Source: Endotrypanum monterogeii (Eukaryota > Euglenozoa > Kinetoplastea > Trypanosomatida > Trypanosomatidae). From it: a stretch of DNA of 64,000 nt. A program made the position numbers and the translations under genes. Positions 1 through 10,173 of the stretch are shown one piece after another. Within the stretch, counting starts at the first letter, position 1; every line of letters starts with the position of its first letter. A model generated the notes under the pieces. That model was not told the DNA's origin. It searched no databases and worked only from the letters and a program-made list of their open reading frames with translations. The stretch is from assembly GCA_000333855.2 (NCBI GenBank), contig CM007339.1:278982-342981 (forward strand). Reading direction: 5' to 3'.

Positions 1-3000
1 AGCGGCGCCAGCGCGGAAGAATCGCAGGCAGACAGAGCTCTACGACTCTGCGTGGAATCGGTGCACCAGGCTACCTCCCGCAATGTCGAGCAGGTGTCGA
101 GTGCATTAGGGGATGCGATGGCGGTACTGTCTCCAGAGGTCGCCATGAGCAGTGCCCTTCACGCGTGCATTACGGCCGCACTGTACCCAAACACCGTGGT
201 GCCGACGGGCGACAGCGGAATAGGCTTCTTGTACGACGGCATTCCCACCTCCAGCGTCAGCAGTGCCAATGGGACAGTGGAGTCGTCCGCTGGCGGATCT
301 CAGGCACCTCCAGCTACCGGGCGCCGAGTAGCGACGTTCAGCAGCGACTGTGTTCTCGCGGATCCCGCACAGTTCATAAAAGCAGCGGGAAGAGCTTTTC
401 TTTTTCTCTCCAAGTCTATTGCGGACGCATCGACTCGGGAAGCAGCTGCAACTGCGTCATCGTCCACAGTAGCAGCTACCGTTGTCGAACAGGTGGATCC
501 CTTACATGAGGCGGCTGCCTTTGTTTTCTGTGGACATTTTTATGAGCGTCCCCGGAAGGCACCGATACGTTGTCGTGGCTGGTCGTCGGTGCTGACGAGT
601 CGCTGGCGAGAGACACGCCGCGCGCGGGCGTTGCCACCAGTTTCGCAGCTGCCGCCAACGTACATTGCCCTGCAGTCGTATGATACAGTACACTGTGATC
701 AAGTTGTCTGCATCATGGATCAGAACCTTTCTTTGACAATGCGTGCTACGACGGCCAAGTGGCTGCAGCAGCTTCGCACCCACGTCGGCGTGCAACTGTC
801 CGCGCTGGCACGTGGGGTCCTCACGCCCAACAAGGAGAAGTCCATAACGGAGGCGTCGTGTGCGCTGGCGATGGAGCTGACGCAGGCGTGGGAGTGGTGG
901 GAACGTCGTCACCGGGAGGGTCGAAGTTGGCTGCGAGAGGAGCGAGTAGTTGTTGCCCATCAGCAACGGGAAAAGGAGGAAGCGGAGACGTGGGCCGAGG
1001 GCGACGAGCAGAAGCGGGCGGCGTCGGCAGCCAAGCTTGCAGCGCTGCGGCAGCGACTCTTCAGCTATTATGAGTGGCAGGTTCGACCGGGAACTCCTGT
1101 CAGTGTGGTCCTCCCTTCCAACGCGGAGCGGCAGGCGTTTGCCAAGAGCGTTGCTGCAGCCGGTGCTGCGTCGCTGAAAGGGAGCAGCGAAATCGACAAG
1201 AGCGTCGCGGCTCATCCTGGCGGTCAAGACGACGGCGGCGGCGGCGACGACGTTGCCGGGGAGGGTGCCGATACGGCGCAGGCTACGTATTCCGGTAAGG
1301 TACCACCAGCAGATGTCGACCACATCTTCCGTCTGTGCGTGAGAAGTGTGGCTGCCAAGGGCACGCGCGAAGCGGAGGCGCAGCTGCTACGCGACAATCC
1401 AGATGTGTTCAGCTTCCTGAACCCTGAGGATGAGTTTCACGAGTACTACCTTTATCTGTTGCGGCAAGCAGCGCCAGACATGGAAGTTCTTGGCGACAAC
1501 TTGGAGGAACTCATTGCCTTCCTCGAAGGTCTGGAGACGGAACTGCGTGAGGAGCTCGGACTGCCGGATCCCAACCTGGCGGGACAGGAAGACGCCGGGG
1601 GAGCATTGGGTGGGCAACGGTACGGCGAGGACAGCGCGAGCGCTCTCGGTATTTGGAGTAGCGACGGTAATGACAGAGAAAATGGGCAGTGGAACGCAGG
1701 CCCGTTTGGCAGCGCTTATGCCGTGCGCGACGTACCAGTTGGAGAGGGTGACCTGGATAGTGACGGGGACGGCGGGGGCTTGCAGCTGGAGTCGGCGGCG
1801 ATCAACCTCAAAAAAAGCGCCGGACCTACACTGGCCGAGAAAATCGAGGAGGCAAAGCGAGCCCAGGCCAAAGCGGCACCGAATACATCCAACTCGACGG
1901 ATGGGGTGATTCCTATGATGGGTGCTACGCCCTCTGTGCCAGTGCCGATGAGTGTGCCCGCAATGCAACCGCCAGCGAGCAGCAGTGCTCCGTTTGTATC
2001 GACCAGCGCAGGTGAAACACTGGCCGACAAGTTGCGCGCCATGCAGATTGCCGCGTTAGGGGGTACTCCCGCAAATGCCAACGATGTCGAGCGAGTGCCG
2101 TTTGCGACACAGCCAACTGCAACTTCGATGCGTATAGAAGCAGAGCCTGTCGCGTCCACTGGGGTATTACCCCCGCCACCCACGGCAGCTGACTTGCTCG
2201 CCGTCATCAACGGCAGTGACAATTCAGAGGCAGCACACCCCGATCCGTCCATCGGGCTGGGTCTTCAGCAGGCCCCCCCAACAGCTGAGGAACTCATGGC
2301 TTTGTTAGGGACAGCCCCCCCTGCTGCGGCAGCCTCCAACAGCTTCGGTGGAATCCCAAGTACCACAACACTACCCTCTGCCGCGATGGCGGCGATGATG
2401 ATGGGGATACCAGCGACGCCTCTTCATCGGCCTCCACCAGCCATTCCTGCCAAGGCAATCGAAGAGCGACCGCCCTCTGTGCTAGTATACCCGGTGCCCG
2501 ATATTCGCAAATATGGAAATGTGCGCCTGCTGCTCGCGAAGGGCCTTAGTGATTGTCTCAACATGCGAGTGGGACCCACAACCATCGTTGGCCACGTGGC
2601 ACGCATCGATGTCCCCAACCGCAACGTGGAAGCGCGCGCATTGGCGCTGAAAAAATTTACATGTGGCGACACCAAGATCACCGTACACCTCTTCAAGAAT
2701 GACCGCATTATCGATGACCCGGAGTGCCAGGAGCGGGAGCGTCGCCGGCGCCGCAATGAGCTTCGGCAGGAGGAAGCAGAACGACATGTGGAGCGCCGCC
2801 GTCGCACTGGAGGCTCCGCAAGTGACACCGCGCCGATCCGTGCGAACGCTGCTCGTGGAACCAGCGCCGTTGGCACGGTTCCCATCGGAAGTGGTGGCAT
2901 CGACCCCACATGCCCAGACGCTTACGACGATCCTAGTGCTTACAGCGTGGATGCGCCCGTGTTGATCCCACAGAATCATGCGACGAAGACAACTCCTATG

Positions 3001-3081
3001 AAGATCGGCGTCCTCTCATCGTCGGAGGACGACGATGAAAGCAGTAGCTCTGAAACATCATCCGCATCGCTCTCGGAATAG
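1..3081 (+). CDS. SURP-domain protein, 5' partial
   Basis: The frame is open from the first base, so the N-terminus lies outside the window; the first in-window start-like codon at 52 is GTG and not a real start. About 1026 residues are visible. A SURP (SWAP) module is read at about 1318-1470, with the pattern of a helix, then DNPDVFSFLNPEDEFHEYY; SURP modules occur in pre-mRNA splicing proteins such as SF3A1 and SR140. A second conserved-looking block at about 2485-2700 contains the segment PDIRKYGNVRLLLAKGLSD and is followed by an Arg/Glu-rich helix. The middle is low-complexity Ala/Pro/Gly sequence, and the C-terminus is an acidic serine tail (SSSEDDDESSSS) resembling casein kinase 2 sites. 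A role in splicing or RNA processing is inferred from SURP alone. No RRM, G-patch or ubiquitin fold was recognised in the visible part. Confidence 0.75.
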   Translation, partial: SGASAEESQADRALRLCVESVHQATSRNVEQVSSALGDAMAVLSPEVAMSSALHACITAALYPNTVVPTGDSGIGFLYDGIPTSSVSSANGTVESSAGGSQAPPATGRRVATFSSDCVLADPAQFIKAAGRAFLFLSKSIADASTREAAATASSSTVAATVVEQVDPLHEAAAFVFCGHFYERPRKAPIRCRGWSSVLTSRWRETRRARALPPVSQLPPTYIALQSYDTVHCDQVVCIMDQNLSLTMRATTAKWLQQLRTHVGVQLSALARGVLTPNKEKSITEASCALAMELTQAWEWWERRHREGRSWLREERVVVAHQQREKEEAETWAEGDEQKRAASAAKLAALRQRLFSYYEWQVRPGTPVSVVLPSNAERQAFAKSVAAAGAASLKGSSEIDKSVAAHPGGQDDGGGGDDVAGEGADTAQATYSGKVPPADVDHIFRLCVRSVAAKGTREAEAQLLRDNPDVFSFLNPEDEFHEYYLYLLRQAAPDMEVLGDNLEELIAFLEGLETELREELGLPDPNLAGQEDAGGALGGQRYGEDSASALGIWSSDGNDRENGQWNAGPFGSAYAVRDVPVGEGDLDSDGDGGGLQLESAAINLKKSAGPTLAEKIEEAKRAQAKAAPNTSNSTDGVIPMMGATPSVPVPMSVPAMQPPASSSAPFVSTSAGETLADKLRAMQIAALGGTPANANDVERVPFATQPTATSMRIEAEPVASTGVLPPPPTAADLLAVINGSDNSEAAHPDPSIGLGLQQAPPTAEELMALLGTAPPAAAASNSFGGIPSTTTLPSAAMAAMMMGIPATPLHRPPPAIPAKAIEERPPSVLVYPVPDIRKYGNVRLLLAKGLSDCLNMRVGPTTIVGHVARIDVPNRNVEARALALKKFTCGDTKITVHLFKNDRIIDDPECQERERRRRRNELRQEEAERHVERRRRTGGSASDTAPIRANAARGTSAVGTVPIGSGGIDPTCPDAYDDPSAYSVDAPVLIPQNHATKTTPMKIGVLSSSEDDDESSSSETSSASLSE

Positions 3082-4101
3082 GCGGCGCGGTGACAACAAA
3101 TATTCCCTGCGACCAGAGGAAGGTAGACGAGAAATGGGGCCCTGGACGAAGCAAAGTGATGGTGGTGTGCTGGTGCAGTCGTGTTGTTGGTGTAGTTGTT
3201 GCTTTCGCGCACAACAACTGCGAAGCGTCTATGCTCATAAATATATATATATATATATATATTTTAATATTTTTTTAGCTGTACGCGACCCTTAGGCCTT
3301 TGTCGAACATTTCTCAGGACAAGTTAAGTTGCATACAATAAGACATGGATGTGATGCTTCCTCTCGGATGTTCCTTTCCCACCCATTCTTCTTCCATTGC
3401 TCTAGCAAGCAGTAGGTGAGATGTCGGCGCGAATACGTGAAATGCGTCGCCGGAAGGCTGTAATTATGACAACCCAAGACGAGCGTAGTCCATGCTAGAC
3501 TCTTAAGCAAAGTAAAAAAAAAAACTTTCACAGCCACAGACAGGCAACCCGATTGCTCGAAAGAATGCACCCGGATGCTCTGGGTGTGGAGAAGAGGGGG
3601 GAGGGGGGATGTAGCGATGAGGCGAGGTTGTAGAAGCTTCGCTTGCATGGGGAAAATTCGGTGTCCTACGTTGGGCCTTTCGTGCGCGCGAAGGTGGCGA
3701 ATACGTGTTTCCCTCACCCTCTCCTCGACGTCTTTCTCTCCCTTGCGCTAGTTTTGGTGATCCGCGATATCACCCTAGTTGCGCGTAGCTGAGTCGGCTG
3801 TGTCCTCCTCGAGCAAATCTGAGAAAAAATTACATTTTATCAGCCTCACCCGCTTTTATTCCTTTCCCCTACACCCTCGGCTGTCCTGCTCGCGACAGCA
3901 GCACTTCCTCGGCTTGGCACCTTACTGCTATTGTCTTTGTGTGCGAGTGTGCCCACATTGTTCCGAAACCGACCACTCTCTTACCTTGCAGCACTCACGT
4001 CCGGGGGTGGGAAGTGCTCTACGGAAAACGGATTTTGATTAGCACCTACATACAAAGGGATCGTGGGCACACCAGCTCTTTTTTTTTTTTTTCTCGCTAC
4101 G
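3082..4101. other. Spacer between SURP gene and RPAC1
   Basis: No credible gene. It holds a (TA)n tract at about 3240-3263, an A run near 3516, a C/T-rich stretch at about 3830-3880, and a T run of 14-15 directly before the RPAC1 start. Candidate trans-splice AG sites include 4041-4042 and others near 3897; I cannot choose between them. Confidence 0.6.
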
Positions 4102-5415
4102 ATGTCCGCCCCCAACCATGATGTCAACAAGGTGCAGATCGGTTACCACCGGGCAGAGAACACGGAAACCGTGAGCTCGCCACACACGTATGCTTACAGT
4201 AGCGGCAAGAGCGTGCCATCCACGACCAAGCCCGATAAGCCTACCGTGTCGAACATCCGCATTGTGTCGGCCGTCGCCGGACTTCCTTTGCCATCCCTTC
4301 CCGCCAAACAATTGGTGAAACAGGAAAAAAACGAAGAATCCGACGTGACACCAAAGGTCGGTGGGGCCTCGTCCTCGTCGCTGCTGTCCTCCGAAGCACA
4401 CGGCGAGCCTCGAGCCACCGTCGATGGGTTCCCTTGGTCAACGCGGCGGGTGGAGCGGATGTCGTTTGAGATGCAGAACGTGAGTCCGCCCATTGCAAAC
4501 ATGTTTCGTCGTGTGTTGACGACAGAGGTGCCGACGCTCGCGTTCGACCGTGTTTTGATCGAGGAAAACGATAGCCCAGTGCTCGATGAAATTCTGTCGC
4601 ACCGCCTCGGCCTCGTCCCGGTTGCAGGTCCGGTAGCGAAGATGCAATACATCACGGAAAGCAATCAAGCAAGTTTTGCCAACCTTGATCCGAAGCGTGT
4701 TTTGCTCTTCGAACTCGACGCCACGGGCGCCAAGGATGCGCCTGTGACGCCTGTTTACAGTCGGCAGCTTCAGTGGGTACCACTGCCGGGGCAGCAGAAG
4801 CGTGGGACCACGCCTGGCGGGGCCGAGGAGGAACCTGGCGCCGCAGGGGCTGCAAGCTTCGGCGCAGAGGAAGATGATGACGCCGTATTTCTCGTGCACC
4901 CCGATATTCTTCTCGCTAAGTTGGGCCCTGGTCAGCGTATCAAGCTCAAAGCGATTGCCGTGAAAGGTCTAGGCGCGGTGCACACCAAGTGGAGTCCGGT
5001 GTCGGCGTGCTACTATGAAATGAAGACTTCAGTGGAGCTGTGCGAGCAGCTCACCGGCGCAGCGGCTGAAGAGCTTGTGAACTGCTGTCCCATGGGCGTC
5101 TTCGGCTACGAGGGTGGCGAGAAGGGAGCTGCAGCGATTGTTGTGGCACCGGAGAAGTGTACCCTGTGCCGTGAGTGCTTGCGCCACGAGGACACGGCTG
5201 CGGCGGTCGCCGCTCAGAGGGGTGACCGGGTCCGCGTGCAGAAGGATAAAACACACGTCATTTTTCACATTGAAAGCGTGGGTCAGCTGCACCCAGCCCA
5301 AATCTTGCGTGTCGGACTCCGTCTTTTCGCTGAGCGTTGCCGAACACTCGCGGAGGTCGTGCAGTCAACCGAGGTGAACGTGGTAGACACGACCGCAAAA
5401 TCTCTGGAACACTGA
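4102..5415 (+). CDS. RPAC1: DNA-directed RNA polymerases I and III subunit RPAC1 (AC40)
   Basis: This is the alpha-like subunit shared by RNA polymerases I and III, which pairs with AC19 to seed enzyme assembly in the nucleus. The diagnostic N-terminal alpha motif is present: a segment ending in PPIANMFRRVLTTEVPTLAF, followed by DEILSHRLGLVPV, matching the RPAC1/RPB3 family. The C-terminal part of the dimerisation domain is visible as VIFHIESVGQLHPAQIL. The 437 residues exceed the roughly 340 usual for the family, because of a 100-residue N-terminal extension and a Gly/Ala/Glu-rich insertion around 4800-4880. An upstream GTG start at 4063 would add residues encoded by the T run, so the ATG at 4102 is chosen. 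RPAC1 is preferred over RPB3 because the wording of the HRLGL region and C-terminus fits AC40 better; the alternative remains possible. Confidence 0.88.
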   Translation: MSAPNHDVNKVQIGYHRAENTETVSSPHTYAYSSGKSVPSTTKPDKPTVSNIRIVSAVAGLPLPSLPAKQLVKQEKNEESDVTPKVGGASSSSLLSSEAHGEPRATVDGFPWSTRRVERMSFEMQNVSPPIANMFRRVLTTEVPTLAFDRVLIEENDSPVLDEILSHRLGLVPVAGPVAKMQYITESNQASFANLDPKRVLLFELDATGAKDAPVTPVYSRQLQWVPLPGQQKRGTTPGGAEEEPGAAGAASFGAEEDDDAVFLVHPDILLAKLGPGQRIKLKAIAVKGLGAVHTKWSPVSACYYEMKTSVELCEQLTGAAAEELVNCCPMGVFGYEGGEKGAAAIVVAPEKCTLCRECLRHEDTAAAVAAQRGDRVRVQKDKTHVIFHIESVGQLHPAQILRVGLRLFAERCRTLAEVVQSTEVNVVDTTAKSLEH

Positions 5416-5848
5416 GGTCGAGAAGGAAGGAAACCTTGGTGGACATCTCAAGAGCGACAAGGCGGATGCAGAGGAAAGGAAAGAGAGGCAAACAGAGAAG
5501 GAAAGATAGGGGGAGTGCGATGAGACGAAACATGCAGCAGCCCAACGTGTAGGCTGTGTTTTTCAGTGCTCTCCCCATCAGCCACCCCCGTATCGCTGGT
5601 CTTTCCGCGCTGGGACATTATTTTTTTTTTTTTGGTGTTGTTGTTGTTCTCGTGGATTCCCTTCTCCCCATTTCCTCGCCTCCCTCCCTTCTCTGTGTCC
5701 CTCTTATAAATCTTAATTGTCTTGTGTGTGCGTGTGTGTGTGTGTGTGTGTTTTTTCCGTCGCGCTTTCTTTTTCTCGCTATAGTTCTTTGTCGGATAAA
5801 GGAAACATTAGGAGACGAGAAAGCGACAGGGATGTGCGTCTGCGCGCG

Positions 5849-5887
<39 letters not shown>

Positions 5888-6678
5888 TGGTCGATCAGGT
5901 GTTTTGTTCCACCACGGCCATAACCCCTTTTATCCTCCTCCATACACACAAGACACGCACAATTCCTTCCTCATTCGCTGCCATCTTTACCCCTCCCTCC
6001 CTCCCTCTCTCTTCCCACCCAACGATCTTTTCTGTATAAACGAGAAGGGGAAGACGTCACCGTTGTGTAACGTCTATACATAAATATATTTGCGCACCCC
6101 TTACAAGCACGCCCACCCACGTACAGAAAAGGCAACACCCGAAGAGAGGAGAGGATAAAGACGAAAAGAAAAAAAAAAATCGTAAGTCGGCACTCGTTGC
6201 GGGCCTGTCTCTGTGTACCGCATCGACGGCAAAAAAAAAAAAAAGATTCATGAACTCTCGTACCCCTACTTAACAGATCCTGTTTTTTTTTTTCCTTTTG
6301 CGGTAGAAAGGAGAAGGGTGCGAGATGACGGGTGCTGTACATTGCTCCGTGTACATTTGATGCCGTTGTTGCGCATTTCGTTATCAGAAGCTGCACGGTC
6401 GGAAGTATGCAACGAAAGTTAACTCAAGGACGGTGGAGGGGCGCCGCTGTGCCGTTAACTGAACCCCTCCCACACATACAGGGCGGTTCATCCAGCGTCA
6501 GAAAGAAAAACGCCATGTGTTTGGAAGGCACCGCTGATCTTGGTCTCGTTCTCCTCACGTACCTGTTCTTTCCATCTCCTCATCTTTTTTTTTTTTTTCG
6601 ACTACCGCTGAACATCCATACACGCACGCAAACACACACTGGCCACCTCTCCAGACACAGAAAACTCATTAGTCAACA
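5416..6678. other. Spacer between RPAC1 and UTP11
   Basis: No credible gene. It is rich in simple sequence: (GT)n at about 5726-5751 and 5853-5886, T runs near 5621-5634, and A runs at about 6168-6179 and 6231-6244. A long pyrimidine tract at about 6565-6600 followed by AG at 6653-6654 is a good candidate trans-splice acceptor for UTP11. Confidence 0.6.
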
Positions 6679-7764
6679 ATGACCAAAGGAAAAGGCCGCA
6701 ATCCTGGTGCCAGCGGGCTCGACAAGCACCTCAAGCGGAAGACGCATCTGGAGAGGTCGCAGCCTAAGTCACGGCAACATCTCGGCCAACTCGAGAAACA
6801 CAAGGATCACGTTCTCCGCGCAAAGAAGCGCAAAGTCAAGGTAAACCGTCTGCAGGCCATCAAGCGTGCTGCTGCACAGCGCAACCCCGATGAATTTAAT
6901 ATCGGCATGACCAAGGCAGTGATGGACGTGGCAAGTGGTCGTATGAAGCAGCGGCGGGCTCGACTGGTAGAGTCGGATAGGAAAAAAGACATGCAAAAAA
7001 CGATCGAGCACAACCAACGGAACGTGCAGTATCTCGAATTTAAAGCTCAGGCTGATCAGCAGAGAGCCACTGAGCTTCTCAACGAGGAGGCGGCAGTGGC
7101 GCTCACATCCTCCTCCCCGCAAAACAAACACATCATTTTTGTCAACACCGCCGACGAATTCCGTAGCTTCAATCCGCTCAAGCACTTCGACGCCACTCCT
7201 GAAATGATGCGGCAGCATCCGGCTGTGCGTGGTCGCATCAGCGTCCTGGAGAAGACGGTCATGCCCGAGGAAATTCTCATGAGCGGTGGGCACCAGGTCA
7301 AGTCCGCCGCGCAGAAGCGCAAGGAGCGCCGCGTCGTACAAGAGAAGATGCGGAGATCTGGTGCTGATGCCACCGCTGAGACGCGCACCTCTTTTGTTGA
7401 GCGGCTGCGAGCCAAGAAGGAGCTGAAGCAGTACCAATTCACCGATCTGATTGAAGAGGTAAGGCGCGAGGGAGAAGCGACCACCTCCTCGTCGAAAAAT
7501 GGTCTGGGAAAGGACGGCGTCCATGAGGATGAGGCCGCGCAAGATGAGGTGACACGACTGCTGGAGTGGCGTCGAGAGCAGGAGCGCCAGACAGCCATTG
7601 CCACGGCGCGGCACGTGCGCGAGGTGGGGCAGCGCATGCAGCGCAGCAAAAGTCTCACCGCGTTGGCCAAAAGCATACGCAGGCAGTCCCAAGGCATCAA
7701 GCGTCAGATGGAACAGAGACGTGAGAGTCGCTTTAAATCGGGCTTGGTGCGGCGCTCTCGTTGA
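6679..7764 (+). CDS. UTP11: U3 snoRNA-associated protein UTP11
   Basis: UTP11 is a component of the small-subunit processome that acts with U3 snoRNA in 18S rRNA processing in the nucleolus. The family hallmarks are seen in order: HLERSQPKSRQHLGQLEKHKDH near the N-terminus (residues about 22-45), then QAIKRAAAQRNPDEFNIGMTK, an EHNQRNVQYLEFKAQ block, and KHIIFVNTADEFRSFNPLKHFD in the middle. The protein is strongly basic. At 361 residues it is longer than the roughly 250 typical of animal and fungal homologues; the extra part is a charged C-terminal extension of about 100 residues ending in SRFKSGLVRRSR. The ATG at 6679 is the only reasonable start and sits just after a pyrimidine tract with AG acceptors. 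Confidence 0.93.
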   Translation: MTKGKGRNPGASGLDKHLKRKTHLERSQPKSRQHLGQLEKHKDHVLRAKKRKVKVNRLQAIKRAAAQRNPDEFNIGMTKAVMDVASGRMKQRRARLVESDRKKDMQKTIEHNQRNVQYLEFKAQADQQRATELLNEEAAVALTSSSPQNKHIIFVNTADEFRSFNPLKHFDATPEMMRQHPAVRGRISVLEKTVMPEEILMSGGHQVKSAAQKRKERRVVQEKMRRSGADATAETRTSFVERLRAKKELKQYQFTDLIEEVRREGEATTSSSKNGLGKDGVHEDEAAQDEVTRLLEWRREQERQTAIATARHVREVGQRMQRSKSLTALAKSIRRQSQGIKRQMEQRRESRFKSGLVRRSR

Positions 7765-7804
7765 GCTCACAAACTTCGACAGACATCTTTAGGTCTCTGT
7801 GTGT

Positions 7805-8265
7805 GTGTGAGTGATTGTGAGCCGAGTTGGTCGTGCACCACTACGCTCGGCCCTTCATGCCCTCCTCTCTCTCTCCCCCACCCCCTCCACCACCACCACC
7901 AACGGCTCCATCGCGTCTGCCCGTGCAGCACTGAGCACGCGCTGCTTCACGTTCGCTAAGCTACCAGGAACAGAACCCCGGTGTCTAGGAGACTCGCCAC
8001 CCTCCAAGCTGGTACCACATTTCGATTCGCAGTCCCTCCCATTATGCCGGTCCCCGAGTAACAGCGGAGGTGTGTTGGTGATCCGTCCGCGACGCTCACG
8101 CCATATAGGTCCCGCGCCTGGAGAAGAGGAACATGTATGTCTGTGTCCTTTCCCCCTACATCAGGGGGGGGTACGTGGAGTCGGTGACCACCTCAGGTTG
8201 TTGGGCAGTGGCGAGGGCGTGTGAAAGAACGAGGAGGAGGAGGGAGGAGCGGGGGGATCTGAAGA
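7805..8265 (+). repeat. Inverted repeat, left arm
   Basis: This stretch, starting 40 bases after the UTP11 stop, reappears in reverse complement at 15421-15880. By eye the arms agree at about 95% over roughly 460 bases, with differences mainly in homopolymer and microsatellite parts. It carries a 120-138 codon open frame seen in both copies, but in the other copy that frame is antisense to transcription, so it is not taken as coding. Size and position in a 3' UTR recall the SIDER retroposon remnants of Leishmania; I could not confirm the 79-base signature. Confidence 0.85.
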
Positions 8266-9075
8266 CATTATTTTGTGGGACATTTTTTGCATGGTGGCTA
8301 GTGGGGGCAGAAGGTGACGCGGGTGCTCGGCCGCGCTTTTTTTTACCCTACGACTGCAGGGTGAGCGGGGTGTAGAGATGAACAACACACACGCATACGC
8401 ATATACCAAAAAAAAAAAATTCGCTTTATAGTGCGTCGCAACGTCTAAGGGAGAGGGTGGAACAGAACAAAGGGGGAATAGCATGGAAGGAATGATGCGC
8501 TGGTTTTGCGGCACTGCACTGCACTAGCGGACACCTCCCCCAACTAAGCAGAGACTTTTTATTTTTTGTAAAGAATAAAGCGAACAGCAACAACACCATT
8601 CGGAATGAAAACGAGATAAAGTAGGAGTAGCCCATGTGCTGGTTCTCTGTAGTCTAGGTCTGCCACATCTCGAACAGGTTGTCTTCAACTCGGCGCAGTC
8701 GGAGCCGACAGCCTTGCCGCCGTGAGCTATGATGGGAAACCCAGGCAGGAACATGGGGCTCTGTGCAAGTCGTTCAGGGCCGCACAAATTTACCACCTGC
8801 GCATTGTGTGCACTCTGCATAACTGTTGCTTTTGTGCCACTCATCTCTTCATGCACCCACCAACTTCATTCTGGACTAATATTGTTTGCGCGCCACGGAT
8901 GTGGACAACCATCTCGACGACCGCTTATTGGGTGGAGCGAGGGTCTTCATCAGTACCTGCGGCCCCGTTTCTCGTACGCCCCCTGCCCCTCCTACCTAGG
9001 TGTATTGCAGGTATAGCGGCAATGAAAGGAAACATTTTCGATTTATTGTAAACCCCCCAGGAATAATATATCTGT

Positions 9076-9119
<44 letters not shown>

Positions 9120-9417
9120 NNNNNNNNNNNNNNNNNNNNNNNNNNNNNNNNNNNNNNNNNNNNNNNNNNNNNNNNNNNNNNNNNNNNNNNNNNNNNNNNN
9201 NNNNNNNNNNNNNNNNNNNNNNNNNNNNNNNNNNNNNNNNNNNNNNNNNNNNNNNNNNNNNNNNNNNNNNNNNNNNNNNNNNNNNNNNNNNNNNNNNNNN
9301 NNNNNNNNNNNNNNNNNNNNNNNNNNNNNNNNNNNNNNNNNNNNNNNNNNNNNNNNNNNNNNNNNNNNNNNNNNNNNNNNNNNNNNNNNNNNNNNNNNNN
9401 NNNNNNNNNNNNNNNNN
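9120..9417. other. Assembly gap of 298 N in a TA tract
   Basis: The Ns are flanked on both sides by long (TA)n (about 9078-9118 and 9418-9455). The gap is most likely an unresolved AT microsatellite, and its true length is unknown. Confidence 0.95.
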
Positions 9418-9458
<41 letters not shown>

Positions 9459-10086
9459 GTTCTTACATGTACTCAAAAGTGTAGATGAGGGAAAAAAAAA
9501 AAGGTCTGACCAGATTACATTTCTGGACAAAAAAGGATCTCGCCCCCCCTCCCCCCCCCCCACCACACACAGCAGGGAATTAGCGATATCGAGCCGCCAC
9601 ATTTGCCCGTGTGATATCCTTTTTTTTCTTTCCCCAATCGTAGGAGGAAGAGGGTGGAAACTGCACACATTGACAGGAAAGTCGAAAGTAGGTCTGTGCG
9701 CCGCCGCCCCCCCCCCTAGTCTTTCCAGTGATTGAGCTCCTTTGGAGGTAAAAGAAACAGTTTTTCTTTCCCCCATTCCCCGACTCTAGCCGAGGCAGTG
9801 AAGAAGAAGGGGGGAGACGCCGAGAACAAAGAATCCGACAGGTAAAAAAGCAGTGCGAGTGCAAACACTGGTGAGATGTATCTTCACGTGGCCCGAAGCT
9901 CGCTGTCAGGCAGGATACAGTCACTTTCCTGTCTTCCATATGTTTGCAACGCGCGCATCTTTTTTTTTTTTCTTCATGTATCTCCTCTTCCGCTCTTTCC
10001 TCTCGTCTTTTTTTTTTTCTGAGTCGAGGTTTCGTAGTTTAGACTATCTCACATCGCCTCTCGGCCATTTCCCTCCTTCCCCTTAC

Positions 10087-10117
<31 letters not shown>

Positions 10118-10173
10118 TTATTTATGTATATATCTGTGGGCGAATCGGAGAATTGAAGCGCGTGGGGTACATC

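Larger units (their letters stand above)
7765..10173. other. Spacer between UTP11 and kinesin 1
   Basis: No credible gene. It contains the left arm of an inverted repeat (7805-8265), an N-filled gap in a (TA)n tract (9120-9417), several T and A runs, a C run near 9542-9561, and a second (TA)n tract at about 10086-10112 roughly 60 bases before the kinesin start. Reading frames that encode YIYIYI-like peptides are translations of the TA tracts. Confidence 0.6.

Noticed and set aside
5853..5886. (GT)n tract as a candidate regulatory or CRISPR-like repeat
   Set aside because: Simple dinucleotide repeat without spacers; similar tracts occur in many spacers of the window.
6769..7770. Antisense open frame of 333 codons over UTP11
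   Set aside because: It is the complement of a clearly recognised gene, has no family features, and opposes the transcription direction of the unit.
7811..8224. Small gene downstream of UTP11
   Set aside because: The frame is shared with an inverted copy that lies antisense to transcription, so the similarity is that of a repeat.
9853..10173. N-terminal extension of kinesin 1 by 107 codons
   Set aside because: It encodes Phe runs and YIYIYI from T and TA tracts typical of UTR, and starts at a non-ATG codon.
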